Below are positions 6,853-15,716 of a stretch of DNA of 33,850 nucleotides, piece by piece; position 1 is the first letter of the stretch, and the number at the start of each line of letters is the position of its first letter. Origin of the DNA: Rhodococcus sp. JCM 9791 (GTDB lineage: Bacteria > Actinomycetota > Actinomycetes > Mycobacteriales > Mycobacteriaceae); the NCBI GenBank assembly GCA_001312645.1, contig BBEG01000018.1, positions 1 to 33,850 of the forward strand, written 5' to 3'. A program made the position numbers and the translations under genes. The notes beneath the pieces are model-generated. The model was not told the origin of the DNA. It did not search any database and was given only the letters and a program-made list of their open reading frames with translations.

Positions 6853-7514
6853 TCACCCCATCTTCAGTGTGAGCAAGTGCTCCCGCGCCAGCGCTGACGC
6901 TGTCTGACCGTCGCGGTCGGCGATCGCATCAAGGATGCTGGTGTGCGCGTGCTGGTCGGCATCGCTTCCGAACTCGCCACGCAGGCGCAAGAGGTCGATC
7001 ATGGCTTGCCGGCTGCGTGGAGTGAAGCTGTCGAACAAGTCGACGAGAATCGGGTTGTGCGCCGCTGTGACAATCGCTCGATGGAACGCGATGTCCGCGT
7101 CGACGTGCGCTTCAATGTCGGTTCTCTGCGCGTCGCGCTCGTCCCCGGCTCGTTTCATGGCGCGCAACTCCGCGGCAGAGCGACGTTCGGCAGCGAGAGC
7201 AGCAGCTTCGACTTCGATCGCGATGCGAGCTTCGATCACCGAGTTGATGTCGGCCTTTCGCAGTGCCGCACTCCAGTCCTCGACCACATCGAGTGCAGCC
7301 ACGAAGACGCCGGCCCCCTGACGAGTCGCCAGGACGCCCTGTCCTGCGAGGCGACGGATGGCTTCGCGCACCGTCGAGCGGCCGACACCGAGCTGCGGGC
7401 CAACGTGTTCTCCCCGGGGAGCTTCGACCCGAGCGGCCACTCGCCGGCGCGGATTCGCTCGAGAAGCAGATCTGCCGCTTGCTCTGCGAGCGGGGCGCGT
7501 GTCACCTGTGCCAT
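6853..7514 (-). CDS. GntR-family regulator with FCD domain (FadR subfamily); one frame slip
   Basis: About 220 residues from the ATG at 7512-7514. The N-terminus EQAADLLLERIRAGEWPLGS, then KLPGENTLA, is the GntR winged helix. One C is missing in the run at 7397-7399, after which PQLGVGRSTVREAIRRLAGQ and GVLATRQGAGVFV complete the DNA-binding domain. The FCD ligand domain shows EARIAIEVEAAALAAERRS, then D-x-x-FH (ADIAFHRAIVTAAHNP) and the distal H of DQHAHTSI. These are the Asp/His residues that usually hold a metal and a carboxylate ligand. It is divergent from the MFS pump / ABC ATPase pair, with a dyad in between. Confidence 0.85.
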
Positions 7515-7531
7515 GAATCCTCTACTTCGCT

Positions 7532-7546
7532 ACTTGTCTGAGAAGT
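7532..7546. promoter_or_regulatory. Candidate GntR operator
   Basis: ACTTGTCTGAGAAGT matches its own reverse complement at 12 of 15 positions, the centre and one symmetric pair excepted. It lies 18 bases upstream of the GntR start and about 157 bases before the MFS start, in the only intergenic space between them. Confidence 0.5.
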
Positions 7547-7702
7547 TGTGTAGAGTCTAGCCCATGCCTCAGCGACTTGTCCTTCGTCGCCGCAGCAGGG
7601 GCTGACCCGACCGGCCACCCTGCTCGCGGAGTGATTTCACCTCTGCCGGTCTCCTCGCTTTCCTGCGCGCCATGTTTGCGCGCGTCAGATCGAAAGAAGC
7701 AC

Positions 7703-8938
7703 ATGAGCACGTCCCCACCTCATACTCGCGACAGGTTTGGCCTGTGGGCACTGACCGCCACCCACGCGGCAAACGACTTCTACACCGGCGCGGTCGCAGC
7801 GCTGCTGCCGTTCTTCGTGCTCCATGCGGAGTACTCCTATGCCGCAGTCGCAGGGATCACCCTGGCGGCCACTGCGCTGTCGAGCGTCGCCCAGCCGATG
7901 TTCGGATACCTCAGCGACCGCTACGGGATGCGCTGGATGAGTCTCGCGGGGCTCCTCGCCGCCGGAGCGGGTATTGCCCTGAGCGGCATCGTGGTCGACT
8001 CCTATGCGGCCGTCTGGATCGTCGTGGCCATCTCGGGTATCGGCGTCGCGGCGTATCACCCGGCGGCGACGATGGAGGCCCGCGAACTCGGTGGCGGCAC
8101 CAGCGGATCGATGAGCCTGTTCTCAGTCGGAGGGAATGTCGGTGTGGCGCTTGCTCCGTCGGCAGTGATCCTCGTCGTCGGCACCTTCGGCCTGTCAGGC
8201 TCAGGCTTCCTCGTCATTCCCGCGCTGGTACTCGGGCTGGTGTACGCCATGGTCTCATGGCGGAACCTGTTCTCGCGCACAGTATCCGCCGATCCAGTGC
8301 CTGCAGCTGCCAAGGTGTCGATCCCGGACGACTGGCGTGCCTTCGGTTGGCTGACCGCGGTGCTGGCCACGTGGTCGGTCGCGTACGTCGGCACCTCGAC
8401 CTTCATCTCGCTGTACTCGATCCAGCGGTTCGACGTGACCACCGGCTTCGCGTCGATCGCGCTGTCCGTGTTCCCGGCAGCCGGCGCGGTGGGGACCCTC
8501 GCCGGAGGCTGGCTCGCGGACCGCTTCGGGAGGCTGCGTGTTGTCCGTACCGGATATTTGCTGGCGGCTGTCTCGACCATCGCGATCGTGCTCGCCCCAT
8601 CGCCTGTGGTGGTCATCGTCGCGACCGCAATGTTGGGGGCGAGCCTGTTCCTGCCGTTCGCTGCGCAGATCACTCTGTCGCATTCCTACCTGCCGAACCG
8701 GATCGGCATGGCCAGCGGCGTCACCTTGGGGCTGACGCTCTCGCTGGGTGGGCTGGTGAGCCCGTTGCTGGGGTCCATCGCGGACCGGGCAAGCGTGCAG
8801 TCGGTCTTCGTGATCGTCGCTGCGCTACTCGTGGCCGGCTTCGGGCTCTCGTTCATCCTCGAAGAACGCCGGAACACTTCTGCAGAGAGCCCCGAGACGC
8901 ACAGTCAGACCACTGAATTGGAGAGCGCCCATGACTGA
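7703..8938 (+). CDS. MFS transporter, Fsr (fosmidomycin resistance) type
   Basis: 411 residues, intact. The start chosen is the ATG at 7703, with GAAAGAAG upstream. The N-terminus GLWALTATHAANDFYTGAVA resembles the LSHLLND signature of Fsr-type exporters. Further marks are QPMFGYLSDRYGMRWMSLAG (motif A), AAYHPAATMEARELGGG (compare FHPESSRVARMASGG in Fsr) and GGWLADRFGRLRVVRTGY in the second half. Twelve hydrophobic segments are expected. An untranslated leader of well over 100 bases lies between the operator and the start. Its stop overlaps the ABC ATPase start by 8 bases, so the two are translationally coupled. Family members export small organic compounds; the substrate here is unknown. Confidence 0.85.
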   Translation: MSTSPPHTRDRFGLWALTATHAANDFYTGAVAALLPFFVLHAEYSYAAVAGITLAATALSSVAQPMFGYLSDRYGMRWMSLAGLLAAGAGIALSGIVVDSYAAVWIVVAISGIGVAAYHPAATMEARELGGGTSGSMSLFSVGGNVGVALAPSAVILVVGTFGLSGSGFLVIPALVLGLVYAMVSWRNLFSRTVSADPVPAAAKVSIPDDWRAFGWLTAVLATWSVAYVGTSTFISLYSIQRFDVTTGFASIALSVFPAAGAVGTLAGGWLADRFGRLRVVRTGYLLAAVSTIAIVLAPSPVVVIVATAMLGASLFLPFAAQITLSHSYLPNRIGMASGVTLGLTLSLGGLVSPLLGSIADRASVQSVFVIVAALLVAGFGLSFILEERRNTSAESPETHSQTTELESAHD

Positions 8939-9725
8939 CCGGGAGATCCTTCGTCTCGAGACCGTCGACTTCGTTCGGGAATCCCGACAGATCCTCACTG
9001 CCATCGACCTGACTGTTCGCGCGGGGGAGCGATGGGCGCTGATCGGCCCGAACGGAGCCGGCAAGAGCACCATCTTGAGCATGTGCGGGGCGGTTGAACA
9101 CCCCACCCGCGGCAGCGTGCACATCCTCGGCCGCAAGCTCGGTCGTGTGGACATCCGGGAACTGCGGGAGTCCATCGGACATGTCAACCCACGCCACCCG
9201 CTGAGCTCGCCGCTCACCGTCCGCCAAGTGATCCTCACCGGCGCGACGGGCACGACCGAGCTGATGCCTCGCTGGATCGCCGACGCAGCCACCCAGGCTC
9301 GTGTCGACGAGCTGATCGACATGCTCGGACTCGCTGGCCTCGAGGCTGCCACCTGGCCGACGATGTCGCAGGGCGAACGCGGGCGCGCGCTCATCGCGCG
9401 TGCACTGCTGTCTGATCCTCCGCTCCTGTTGCTGGACGAACCTTCCACGGGACTCGACGTCGCCGCTCGCGAGCAGTTCCTCACCACAGTCGACCAGCTG
9501 CACCACGCACGACCAGGCCTCGCCACCATCCTGGTGACCCATCACTTGGAGGAGCTCCCCACAACGACGACGCACGCCCTGCTGGTCAAACACGGTCAGG
9601 TGCATGCAGCCGGCCTAGCCCGAGAAGTCCTGACGACCGAGCTGGTGAGCGAATGCTTCAACCACCCGATCGCGATCGAGCACCGTGCTGGTCGCTGGCA
9701 GGCACGAGCGCTCGTGAGGAGCTGA
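8931..9725 (+). CDS. Solitary ABC-type ATPase (YlmA/ferrichrome-ATPase-like)
   Basis: 264 residues, starting inside the end of the MFS gene. The motifs are Walker A GPNGAGKST, signature MSQGERGRALIARAL, Walker B LLLLDEPSTGLD and switch His in VTHHLEEL. The Q-loop region reads IGHVNPRHPLSSPLTVRQVI, where the usual Gln is replaced. That pattern is shared with cytosolic single-ATPase proteins such as YlmA. No ABC membrane subunit or binding protein is near. It therefore either energises a permease encoded elsewhere or acts as a soluble ATPase alongside the MFS protein. The frame is intact and expression appears coupled to the transporter. Confidence 0.82.
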   Translation: MTDREILRLETVDFVRESRQILTAIDLTVRAGERWALIGPNGAGKSTILSMCGAVEHPTRGSVHILGRKLGRVDIRELRESIGHVNPRHPLSSPLTVRQVILTGATGTTELMPRWIADAATQARVDELIDMLGLAGLEAATWPTMSQGERGRALIARALLSDPPLLLLDEPSTGLDVAAREQFLTTVDQLHHARPGLATILVTHHLEELPTTTTHALLVKHGQVHAAGLAREVLTTELVSECFNHPIAIEHRAGRWQARALVRS

Positions 9726-9825
9726 AAGTTCCGGATGCGCATGGCGGTTGACGCTTGCTACTCGCTCGAGGATTGGTGCGGGGGCTTCTCATGCACCGTG
9801 GTCTCCAGAACAAGGGGGCGGTCAG

Positions 9826-10130
9826 TCAGGCGAACCAGAGCACCGTCTCGCCCGCGTAGGGTTCTGTGATCAGTCCATTGAGGTCGTCGACCAGCAGCGC
9901 GCAGTGTTGCTGAAGTCCATCCACCACCGTGCCCCAGCTCGGGATCCCCTCGGTGATTTCGAGGAAGTCGCCCGTCGCGAGGTCGATAACGATCATCCAA
10001 TGGGCCTGCATGATCGTCGCGCCCTCGTGCACCAGTCCCTTTCGCGGATAAGTGTGATCGCAGTGATCTCTGACCACGGGGTGAGCACGCCGAACGTCTC
10101 GACGCCATGTGTCGTGATGTTGTGATCCAT
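9826..10130 (-). CDS. Small uncharacterised protein; one frame slip
   Basis: About 101 residues from the ATG at 10128-10130, preceded by AAGGAGG. The first part reads MDHNITTHGVETFGVLTPWS. After LIRERG one base is missing in a C run on the + strand (10037-10039), and the protein continues GLVHEGATIMQAHWMIVIDL, ATGDFLEITEGIPSWG and so on to GETVLWFA. There is no signal peptide or membrane helix, and I do not recognise the family. It lies downstream of the DinB-like and methyltransferase genes in the same direction. Codon use is typical of a real gene, with high GC third positions in the fitted frame. Confidence 0.5.
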
Positions 10131-10193
10131 CAGCGGTGCTGCCTCCTTCGTAAGACCATCGATGCACGCTATCGAGACAGGGCGCGAGTCTCG

Positions 10194-10694
10194 TTATCTT
10201 CCCGCGGTTCCGTCGATGAGTTCGCGGAGGATGTCTGCGTGTCCGGCGTGGCGGCCGGTCTCTTCGATCATGTGTGTCAGCGCCCAGCGTGTGCTAGGGC
10301 CTGGACGGTCACTGCCGGCATGGGGAACGGGCCCGGAGAGGTCGTCACACGTGTCGAGCACCGCGTTGGCTTGCTCCACCGCAGAGCGGTAGCGGGCAAC
10401 CACGTCTTCGCGCGTATCCGTTGCGGCGCACCGGAACGTCGCCGGCCAGTCGGTGGTCCGGTGGCCGAGGAAGATTGATTCTTCGACGTGGGTGAGGTGA
10501 TTGAGTAACCCAAGGAGATTCGTTCCCGACACCACTTGGGCGGTTCTGACGTCAGGCTCGGGCGTGGTCTCCACCTTGGTTGCGATTGAATTTCGGAGAT
10601 AGTCGAGGAAACCACGAAGTACTTCGGCTTCAGTGTTTCCGGTTTTCGGCGGAGGTGTATCGCGACGTTGTGAGCGCCGTCGGGGTGCGGTCAT
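10194..10694 (-). CDS. DinB-family (DUF664) protein, probable thiol-dependent metalloenzyme
   Basis: 166 residues, intact. The DinB four-helix bundle is marked by LLGLLNHLTHVEESIFLGH (first metal His) and the late RWALTHMIEETGRHAGHADI (the H-x3-E-x2-RHxGHxD motif with two metal His). GRHAGHADILRELIDG is diagnostic of the DUF664 subgroup. Actinobacterial members are often mycothiol- or bacillithiol-dependent transferases. Substrate unknown. It follows the methyltransferase gene by 36 bases on the same strand, so it is probably co-transcribed. Confidence 0.85.
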   Translation of the reverse strand: MTAPRRRSQRRDTPPPKTGNTEAEVLRGFLDYLRNSIATKVETTPEPDVRTAQVVSGTNLLGLLNHLTHVEESIFLGHRTTDWPATFRCAATDTREDVVARYRSAVEQANAVLDTCDDLSGPVPHAGSDRPGPSTRWALTHMIEETGRHAGHADILRELIDGTAGR

Positions 10695-10730
10695 GAAAGC
10701 TCGTCCTCGAGAGTGTCAGGTTCTTCGGCG

Positions 10731-11335
10731 TCAGCGCTCGGTGCGCCGGATCATCAGGATGTGGTCGGTGACCTCGGTGGTGCTCCCGTTGGGGCCGGTC
10801 GCCATGCGTTGCCGGGCGTCGGCGATGAGGACCTGCCATGTCGAGGGGTTGAGATCGATGTCGGCGTTGACCTCGTGCGGGCTCGGGTAGTGCACATCGG
10901 GGTCGCGATTCCACGACCAGGGAGCGGTCGAGCCATGGTCGACGATCAGGAGATGTCCTCCGGGCCGCAGGGCGTGGGCCGCGATTCTGAAGAGCCCGGT
11001 GCGGTCCAGGCTGGGCACGGCATGCAGATAGTGGGCGTTGATGAGTCGAACTCGCCGGAAGGCAACCCCTGGTTGAGATCTGTCCGGGTCGCGGTGATCC
11101 GATCCTCGAAGCCGGCCGCTTGGGCATTGTGCGTCAACCGATCCACCGATGTCGCAGAGATGTCGAGCGCGGTAACCTTCCAGCCGCGCTGGGCGAGCCA
11201 GAGCGCATCGCCACCGTTGCCGCAGCCCAGCTCCAGGGCCTGTCCCGGGGTGAGTTCAGAGGTCATCTCAACGAGACGAGTGTTTGGTGCGGGGCCCTTA
11301 CCTGGCACAGAGCAGATGGATGTAGCGGTGGTCAC
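10731..11335 (-). CDS. Class I SAM-dependent methyltransferase (module 1); one frame slip
   Basis: About 201 residues from a GTG at 11333-11335. Motif I is ALELGCGNGGDALWLAQRGW (SAM glycine loop) and motif II is VTALDISATSVDRL. The frame breaks after GEFD. With one base restored near 11045 it reads LINAHYLHAVPSLDRTGLFR, AAHALRPGGHLLIVDHG (motif post-I to III), down to DHILMIRRTER. The N-terminus is shorter than in many relatives (no Trp-x-x-x-Tyr segment before the PNTRLVE helix). It is divergent from an XRE-cupin regulator. Substrate unknown; small toxic or metalloid substrates are common in this fold. The same gene pairing recurs at 26.6-28.1 kb. Confidence 0.82.
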
Positions 11336-11404
11336 GAATGCTCCTGTTGTCGTCGGGTCACCTGATCTACACTCGCAGCCCTGTTGCGAAATACGCCAAC
11401 AACT

Positions 11405-11418
11405 TTGCAGAATTGCAA
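11405..11418. promoter_or_regulatory. Inverted repeat, candidate XRE-cupin operator (module 1)
   Basis: TTGCA (11405-11409), GAAT, TGCAA (11414-11418) lies 31 bases before the XRE-cupin ATG, between it and the divergent methyltransferase. Confidence 0.4.
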
Positions 11419-11448
11419 CGGCGATCGTTGTCCGGAAAGCAGGGGAAT

Positions 11449-12017
11449 ATGGATGATGGCGAGGTACTCAGCGCGGTTGGGCCGAGGTTGCGGGGATTCC
11501 GTCAGGCGCTCGGGCTGAACCTGGCCGAACTCGCCGAGCGCAGCGGGATCACGGCCAGCACTATCTCCAGGTTGGAGCGGGGGCTCGTGCGCCCCAGCTT
11601 GGAGCAACTTCTACCTCTTGCGAGAGTCTATGGGCTGCCCCTGGACGAGCTTGTCGCGGCTCCCCGCGTCGGCGACCCGAGAGTTCACCTCAAGCCCGTC
11701 CGCAGGCACGGCCTGACCTTCGTGCCACTCGGCGTCCATGCCGGAGGACTGCAGGGCTTCAAAGTGATCTACCGCCGAGCGCGAAGGCAGGCCCCCTGAA
11801 ATACAACACTCATCCCGGGCGTGAGTGGTTCTACGTTCTCGAAGGCGCGGTCACCCTTGCGCTGTCCGATCAGCGAACTGTCCTCGAAGCCGGTGAAGCT
11901 GCGGAGTTCGACACGATGACCCCGCATTGGATCGCGAACGCTCGCGAGGACCGGCCCGCCGAGATCATTGCACTCTACGGCGTGCAGGGTGAACGCCTCC
12001 ACGTGATTGACGTCTGA
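11449..12017 (+). CDS. XRE-family regulator with C-terminal cupin sensor domain (module 1); one frame slip
   Basis: About 189 residues from the ATG at 11449, with AGGGGA directly upstream. Residues 1-70 form the XRE HTH: RLRGFRQALGLNLAELAERS, then GITASTISRLERGLVRPSLE. The frame stops after RRARRQAP because one C is missing in the run at 11792-11796. The corrected protein continues LKYNTHPGREWFYVLEGAVT and ends with the cupin barrel (EAGEAAEFDTMTPHWIAN) at 12015-12017. The His and Glu of the HPGREWF motif are typical cupin ligands. Such two-domain regulators sense a small molecule. The divergent methyltransferase is the obvious target. Confidence 0.82.
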
Positions 12018-12037
12018 TCAGATGGATGAACCTGCGA

Positions 12038-12430
12038 TCACTCCGTCGAAGGCTGGGAAGCGCGCGATGACTGTAGCCAATTGCTGAAGTCGTCTGTCTC
12101 TTCCCATAGTTCACGCACTTCGGAGGACTCGCTGTCGGACAGCGACCGGTCGAGTTGCGCCTGGATCCATGCCAATCGCTGCGGGTCCAATTGCGCGGTG
12201 AAACTCTCGAGTTGGGCAGCCCCGATTTCCGTCGGTGCGGGGACCTCGCCGTGTGTGACCCGAACCAGCGCGGCCAATGCGATCGCGATCTGCCCGCCGT
12301 CGACTTCGAGATAGTCGGGGTCTTCGAACGCCCACTCCACACTCTGGAACGAGAAATCGCCGTGGCGGATCGCCGCCAGGAGATCTCCTGCGCCGTCGTT
12401 CTCGAACGGCCCGTATCCCCACGCTCCCAT
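12038..12430 (-). CDS. DUF4259 domain protein (probable immunity-type protein)
   Basis: 130 residues, intact. It begins MGAWGYGPFENDGAGDLLAA, the hallmark start of DUF4259 (MGAWGxGPFxND), followed by a helical bundle ending NWLQSSRASQPSTE. There is no signal peptide or membrane helix. DUF4259 proteins have been proposed, from gene neighbourhoods, as immunity proteins of polymorphic toxin systems; no enzymatic activity is known. It is divergent from a protein that looks like a DUF4303-SUKH fusion, another immunity-type architecture, which strengthens the reading. No toxin gene is visible here. Confidence 0.82.
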   Translation of the reverse strand: MGAWGYGPFENDGAGDLLAAIRHGDFSFQSVEWAFEDPDYLEVDGGQIAIALAALVRVTHGEVPAPTEIGAAQLESFTAQLDPQRLAWIQAQLDRSLSDSESSEVRELWEETDDFSNWLQSSRASQPSTE

Positions 12431-12542
12431 GGAAGGAACATAGTCGATCAGGGCGAAGGTCCGGCAGTCACGGTGCTCGACCAGCTGGAGGATGCAGGAA
12501 TCCGCATGGCGGAATCAGGGGTCCGCGAAGGAGAATGCCGAT

Positions 12543-13789
12543 ATGGATACGAGCGAGACGCGGATAAGCATCGTCGTCGACGACACCCTGCCGATTCGGC
12601 AGGCGTTCGAGTTGCATCAATTGCTCGGCATCGGTGTCGCCGAGGTCCGTGAGTGCTTCGCGGCCCGGCGACCACTGCTCGATGAGGCAGTGTTCGGCAA
12701 CAACCATCTCGCTGTGTCCCGTGTGCTCCTCGGTGCGGCGGACATCCTGGCCGACACACAGTTCTCCATTCATGAGTGCGTGGACGAGCAGGCGCCGTCG
12801 CGCGAGAACGAGATCGACCTCGCCACACTCCGACAGATCCTCGCACCCCAGATTCCGGAACCCCTCCGGACTCGCCCGATCGCGAACCTGCGTGCGGCGC
12901 AGGTGATCGCGGAGGCAACGCGCGCAGCCTTGTCAGAACTCCGCGCGACGCATCCGGAGACGTTCCATGTCGTCGGTCTGGCAGACGCCGGTGCTCCTGC
13001 GCCGCCTTACCTGATGGTGGGTTCTGCAGAAGGCGATGCTCGGTCCGGTGTGGATCGATGGGATCTTGCGGCGAGTCCGTACGCGGTGTGGGGCTACGAC
13101 GACCATTTCGGTCGGTCATCGAATTGTACGAGGACGACGGTCTTTTCGCGATGGACCGCGACATCATAAGCAAGGACGCACAGTTAGTCGTCGCCCACGC
13201 GAATCACCTTGCGACGTTGGAAGAAGCGCTGCGCATTCTGGACATCGATGGATTCTTCGGTACGGGGGCAGACCGTGAATCCGTTCTGCTCACAGTCGAA
13301 GTCACGCCGCCCGATCACATGAACGTGGGTTTCGCTCGTCGGCTGAACCCCGACGGGCCATTGCTCGATGAGTGGCTCACAACAGTGGCGGAGCTGCCAC
13401 TGCTGGATCCCGACCCGGTGGCGACCGCGGAACTCGCGGAAGTTTCGGAACCACTCGCCCCGCCTCCGAACGTGACGATGGCGCGCCTGTGGCGGAGGAC
13501 GCCCGGGCTGTATCTGCTGGACGGTACTGCGATATACGGGCCGCACTCGATCAGGGAACGCAACGAAACCTACGAAGCGGCCGAGTACTGCCCGGAATGG
13601 GTGCTGATCGGTGACGACGGCGGCGGCAGGGGATATCTCATGCGTGCCACGGGAAACGTTTTCGATCCCGCACAGGGGGGTGATGCCTCCGATGTCTACC
13701 TCGTCGATCACGGTGCGCTCACCGAGCATATCGAGAAGGTCGGTGAGTTCGTCACCGGCGACCTTCTCGGATGGCTGGTGCGCGAGTGA
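12543..13789 (+). CDS. Multi-domain immunity-like protein (DUF4303-like plus SUKH/SMI1-like); one frame slip
   Basis: About 415 residues from the ATG at 12543, with AAGGAGA upstream. Three parts are visible. Residues ~10-75 are a small helical domain (QAFELHQLLGIGVAEVRECF). Residues ~110-210 resemble DUF4303 (EATRAALSELRATHPETFHV, then ASPYAVWGYDDHFG). Residues ~300-415 resemble SUKH/SMI1-KNR4 (RRTPGLYLLDGTAIYGPHSI, EWVLIGDDGGGRGYLM, SDVYLVDHGAL). One C is missing at about 13113, so the frame shifts at HFG; the fitted reading HFGPVIELYEDDGLF joins smoothly. SUKH and DUF4303 domains are both known immunity folds of contact-dependent or polymorphic toxin systems. The domain calls are by pattern only, with SUKH the stronger. 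Confidence 0.65.
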
Positions 13790-13819
13790 GTAGAGTGACG
13801 CGTCGGTAAGCCGGTTGAG

Positions 13820-15716
13820 CTATGCCCTCATGCCCGTGGTCGTGAGGTCAGGGTCGGAATCATTATCTCGAGCGTAGCCACCGACTTCGTCCGTGACCGC
13901 GGTACCGTGGCCGACGTTGCTGATCTCGTTCCGACCGGCAGTCCATGCGGACCACAATCGGTGGTAGATCCCACCACGAGCGAGCAACTGGTCATGGGTG
14001 CCCTGCTCCACGACCTGACCCGAATCCATGACCAGAATGTTGTCGGCACGTGAGGCCTGGTCCAAGCGGTGCGCCACCACCAGGGCCGAACGATCACGGG
14101 TCACTTCGTCGGCTGCATCCTCCAACGCCCCCGCCCCAGCGGAGCCCGCCTCGGCAGTCGCCTCGTCCATGATGACGACGGCCGGGTCGAGAAGCAGGAC
14201 GCGAGCCAGTGCCAGCTGCTGCGCGGCCACAGGATCCAGCTGGATGCCCCGGGCCCCGACCACCGTGTCGAGGCCCTGAGCAAGCCGGTCGAACCACGAG
14301 CGCGCATGAACCAGATCGAGTGCTGCGATGAGTTCTGCATCGGTGGCATCGGGCTTGGCGAGAGTCATGTCCTGGCGCAGGGTTCCGGAGAAGACGTGCA
14401 CCTCCTGGCTGACCATGGCGAGCCGGGCGATGCGCTCACGGTCGGACAGTGCGGACACGGGGTACCCGTCGACGAGCACCTCACCCGCATCGGGTACGCG
14501 CAATCCCGCCACCAACGCTGCCACCGTGGTCTTTCCGGCTCCGGACGCCCCGACGACGGCGACGGTCTCGCCCGGGTCGATGGTGATGTCGATGTTGCGT
14601 ACTGCCCAGCATCGCCGTAGCTGAAACTGACGCCGCGCAACTCCACGCGGCCCTGCGGAGCATCGACACCGCTGTCGGGCACCGGTATCGGCGGGTCGGT
14701 GACCACGCCCACGACACGCGCCAGCGAGGCATACCCGGACTGCACGACGTCGAGCACGCGCATGAACGTGTTCAGAGGTCCACGGAGCCGGATGATCATG
14801 AGAACCGCCCCGGTGACGGCACCGACGGTGAGAGCCCCGGTGGACACCAGGTGGTATCCCACCGACAGCGCGATTGCCAGCATGAGGAACTCGGCAACAA
14901 GCATCCAGGCATTGAGGACGAGCATGGTGGTGCGCGCCCGGATACCCTTGCGGACCACACTCCACGAGGCATTCCCGATCTCGGTGTGCATGCGCTCTTC
15001 CATCGAGAACGCCCGCACCGTTGCCCGACCTCGGATGGCTTCCAACACGCGACGGGCACGCTCGGCCATCGCGGCGCGTTCGTCGGCATAACGCTGGGGT
15101 GCTTTGGCGAGATAGAGGCGCGCAGCGAGGAAGTACACCGGCGCGACGATGACCGGGACGATCAGGAACTGCCAGTCCAGTGTGAACAGGGCGATGACGG
15201 TGGCAATGACTGTGAACAGCGAGGTGGACAACGTCGGCACGGTCTCGGTGACGGCGGCCGACAGCTCGGCGACGTCATCGGTGGAACGGCTGACCAGATC
15301 ACCTGTCCCGGCATCCTCGACTCGGTGGGTGGGCAGCCCGAGGGCGGTGCCGACCATGTCCTGGCGCAGGTTCGCGATCACGCGCTCGGACAGCCGTGCC
15401 ACGAGGTAGAAGCCGGAGCGCTCAGGACCGCGCCGGCGATCGCGGCGGATATCAGACCTGCGCCGATGGGCCACAGAGAGTGCTGGGCGTCGTCCAACAC
15501 CAGGTCCACGATCCGGCCCATCAACTGAGGGATCAGCACACCGGCGTACGCGCCGAGGCCGAGTAGCACCAGTGCGAGCAGGAACCACAGCTTCGCGTGG
15601 GGTATCCGACCCAGCTCACGTGCCACTTCGCGCCGCACTTGACCTGGCGTGGCCAGGGGGAACCGAAGGGCTGTGTCGGACTTGGCAGGTGCGCTCGTAC
15701 TCGTCGACTGACTCAT
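13820..15716 (-). CDS. ABC exporter half with working Walker A/B but degenerate signature; two frame slips
   Basis: About 632 residues from the ATG at 15714-15716, which overlaps the stop of the partner gene (ATGA). The membrane domain covers residues ~50-340: LGLGAYAGVLIPQLMGRIVD, then LSASGFYLVARLSERV after restoring a base at ~15417. The nucleotide-binding domain follows (VELRGVSFSYGDAG, one base missing at ~14606, AVRNIDITIDPGE). Walker A GASGAGKTT (~391), Q-loop VSQE, Walker B with catalytic Glu (VVIMDEAT) and H-loop VVAHR are intact. The LSGGQ signature is replaced by LDPVAAQQ. In a heterodimer it would supply the ATP-binding face of the one active site. Substrate unknown. Confidence 0.85.

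Noticed and set aside
7547-7702. Riboswitch in the leader of the MFS gene
   Set aside because: The leader is about 150 bases and GC-rich, but I found no match to a known aptamer core and no convincing terminator/anti-terminator pair.
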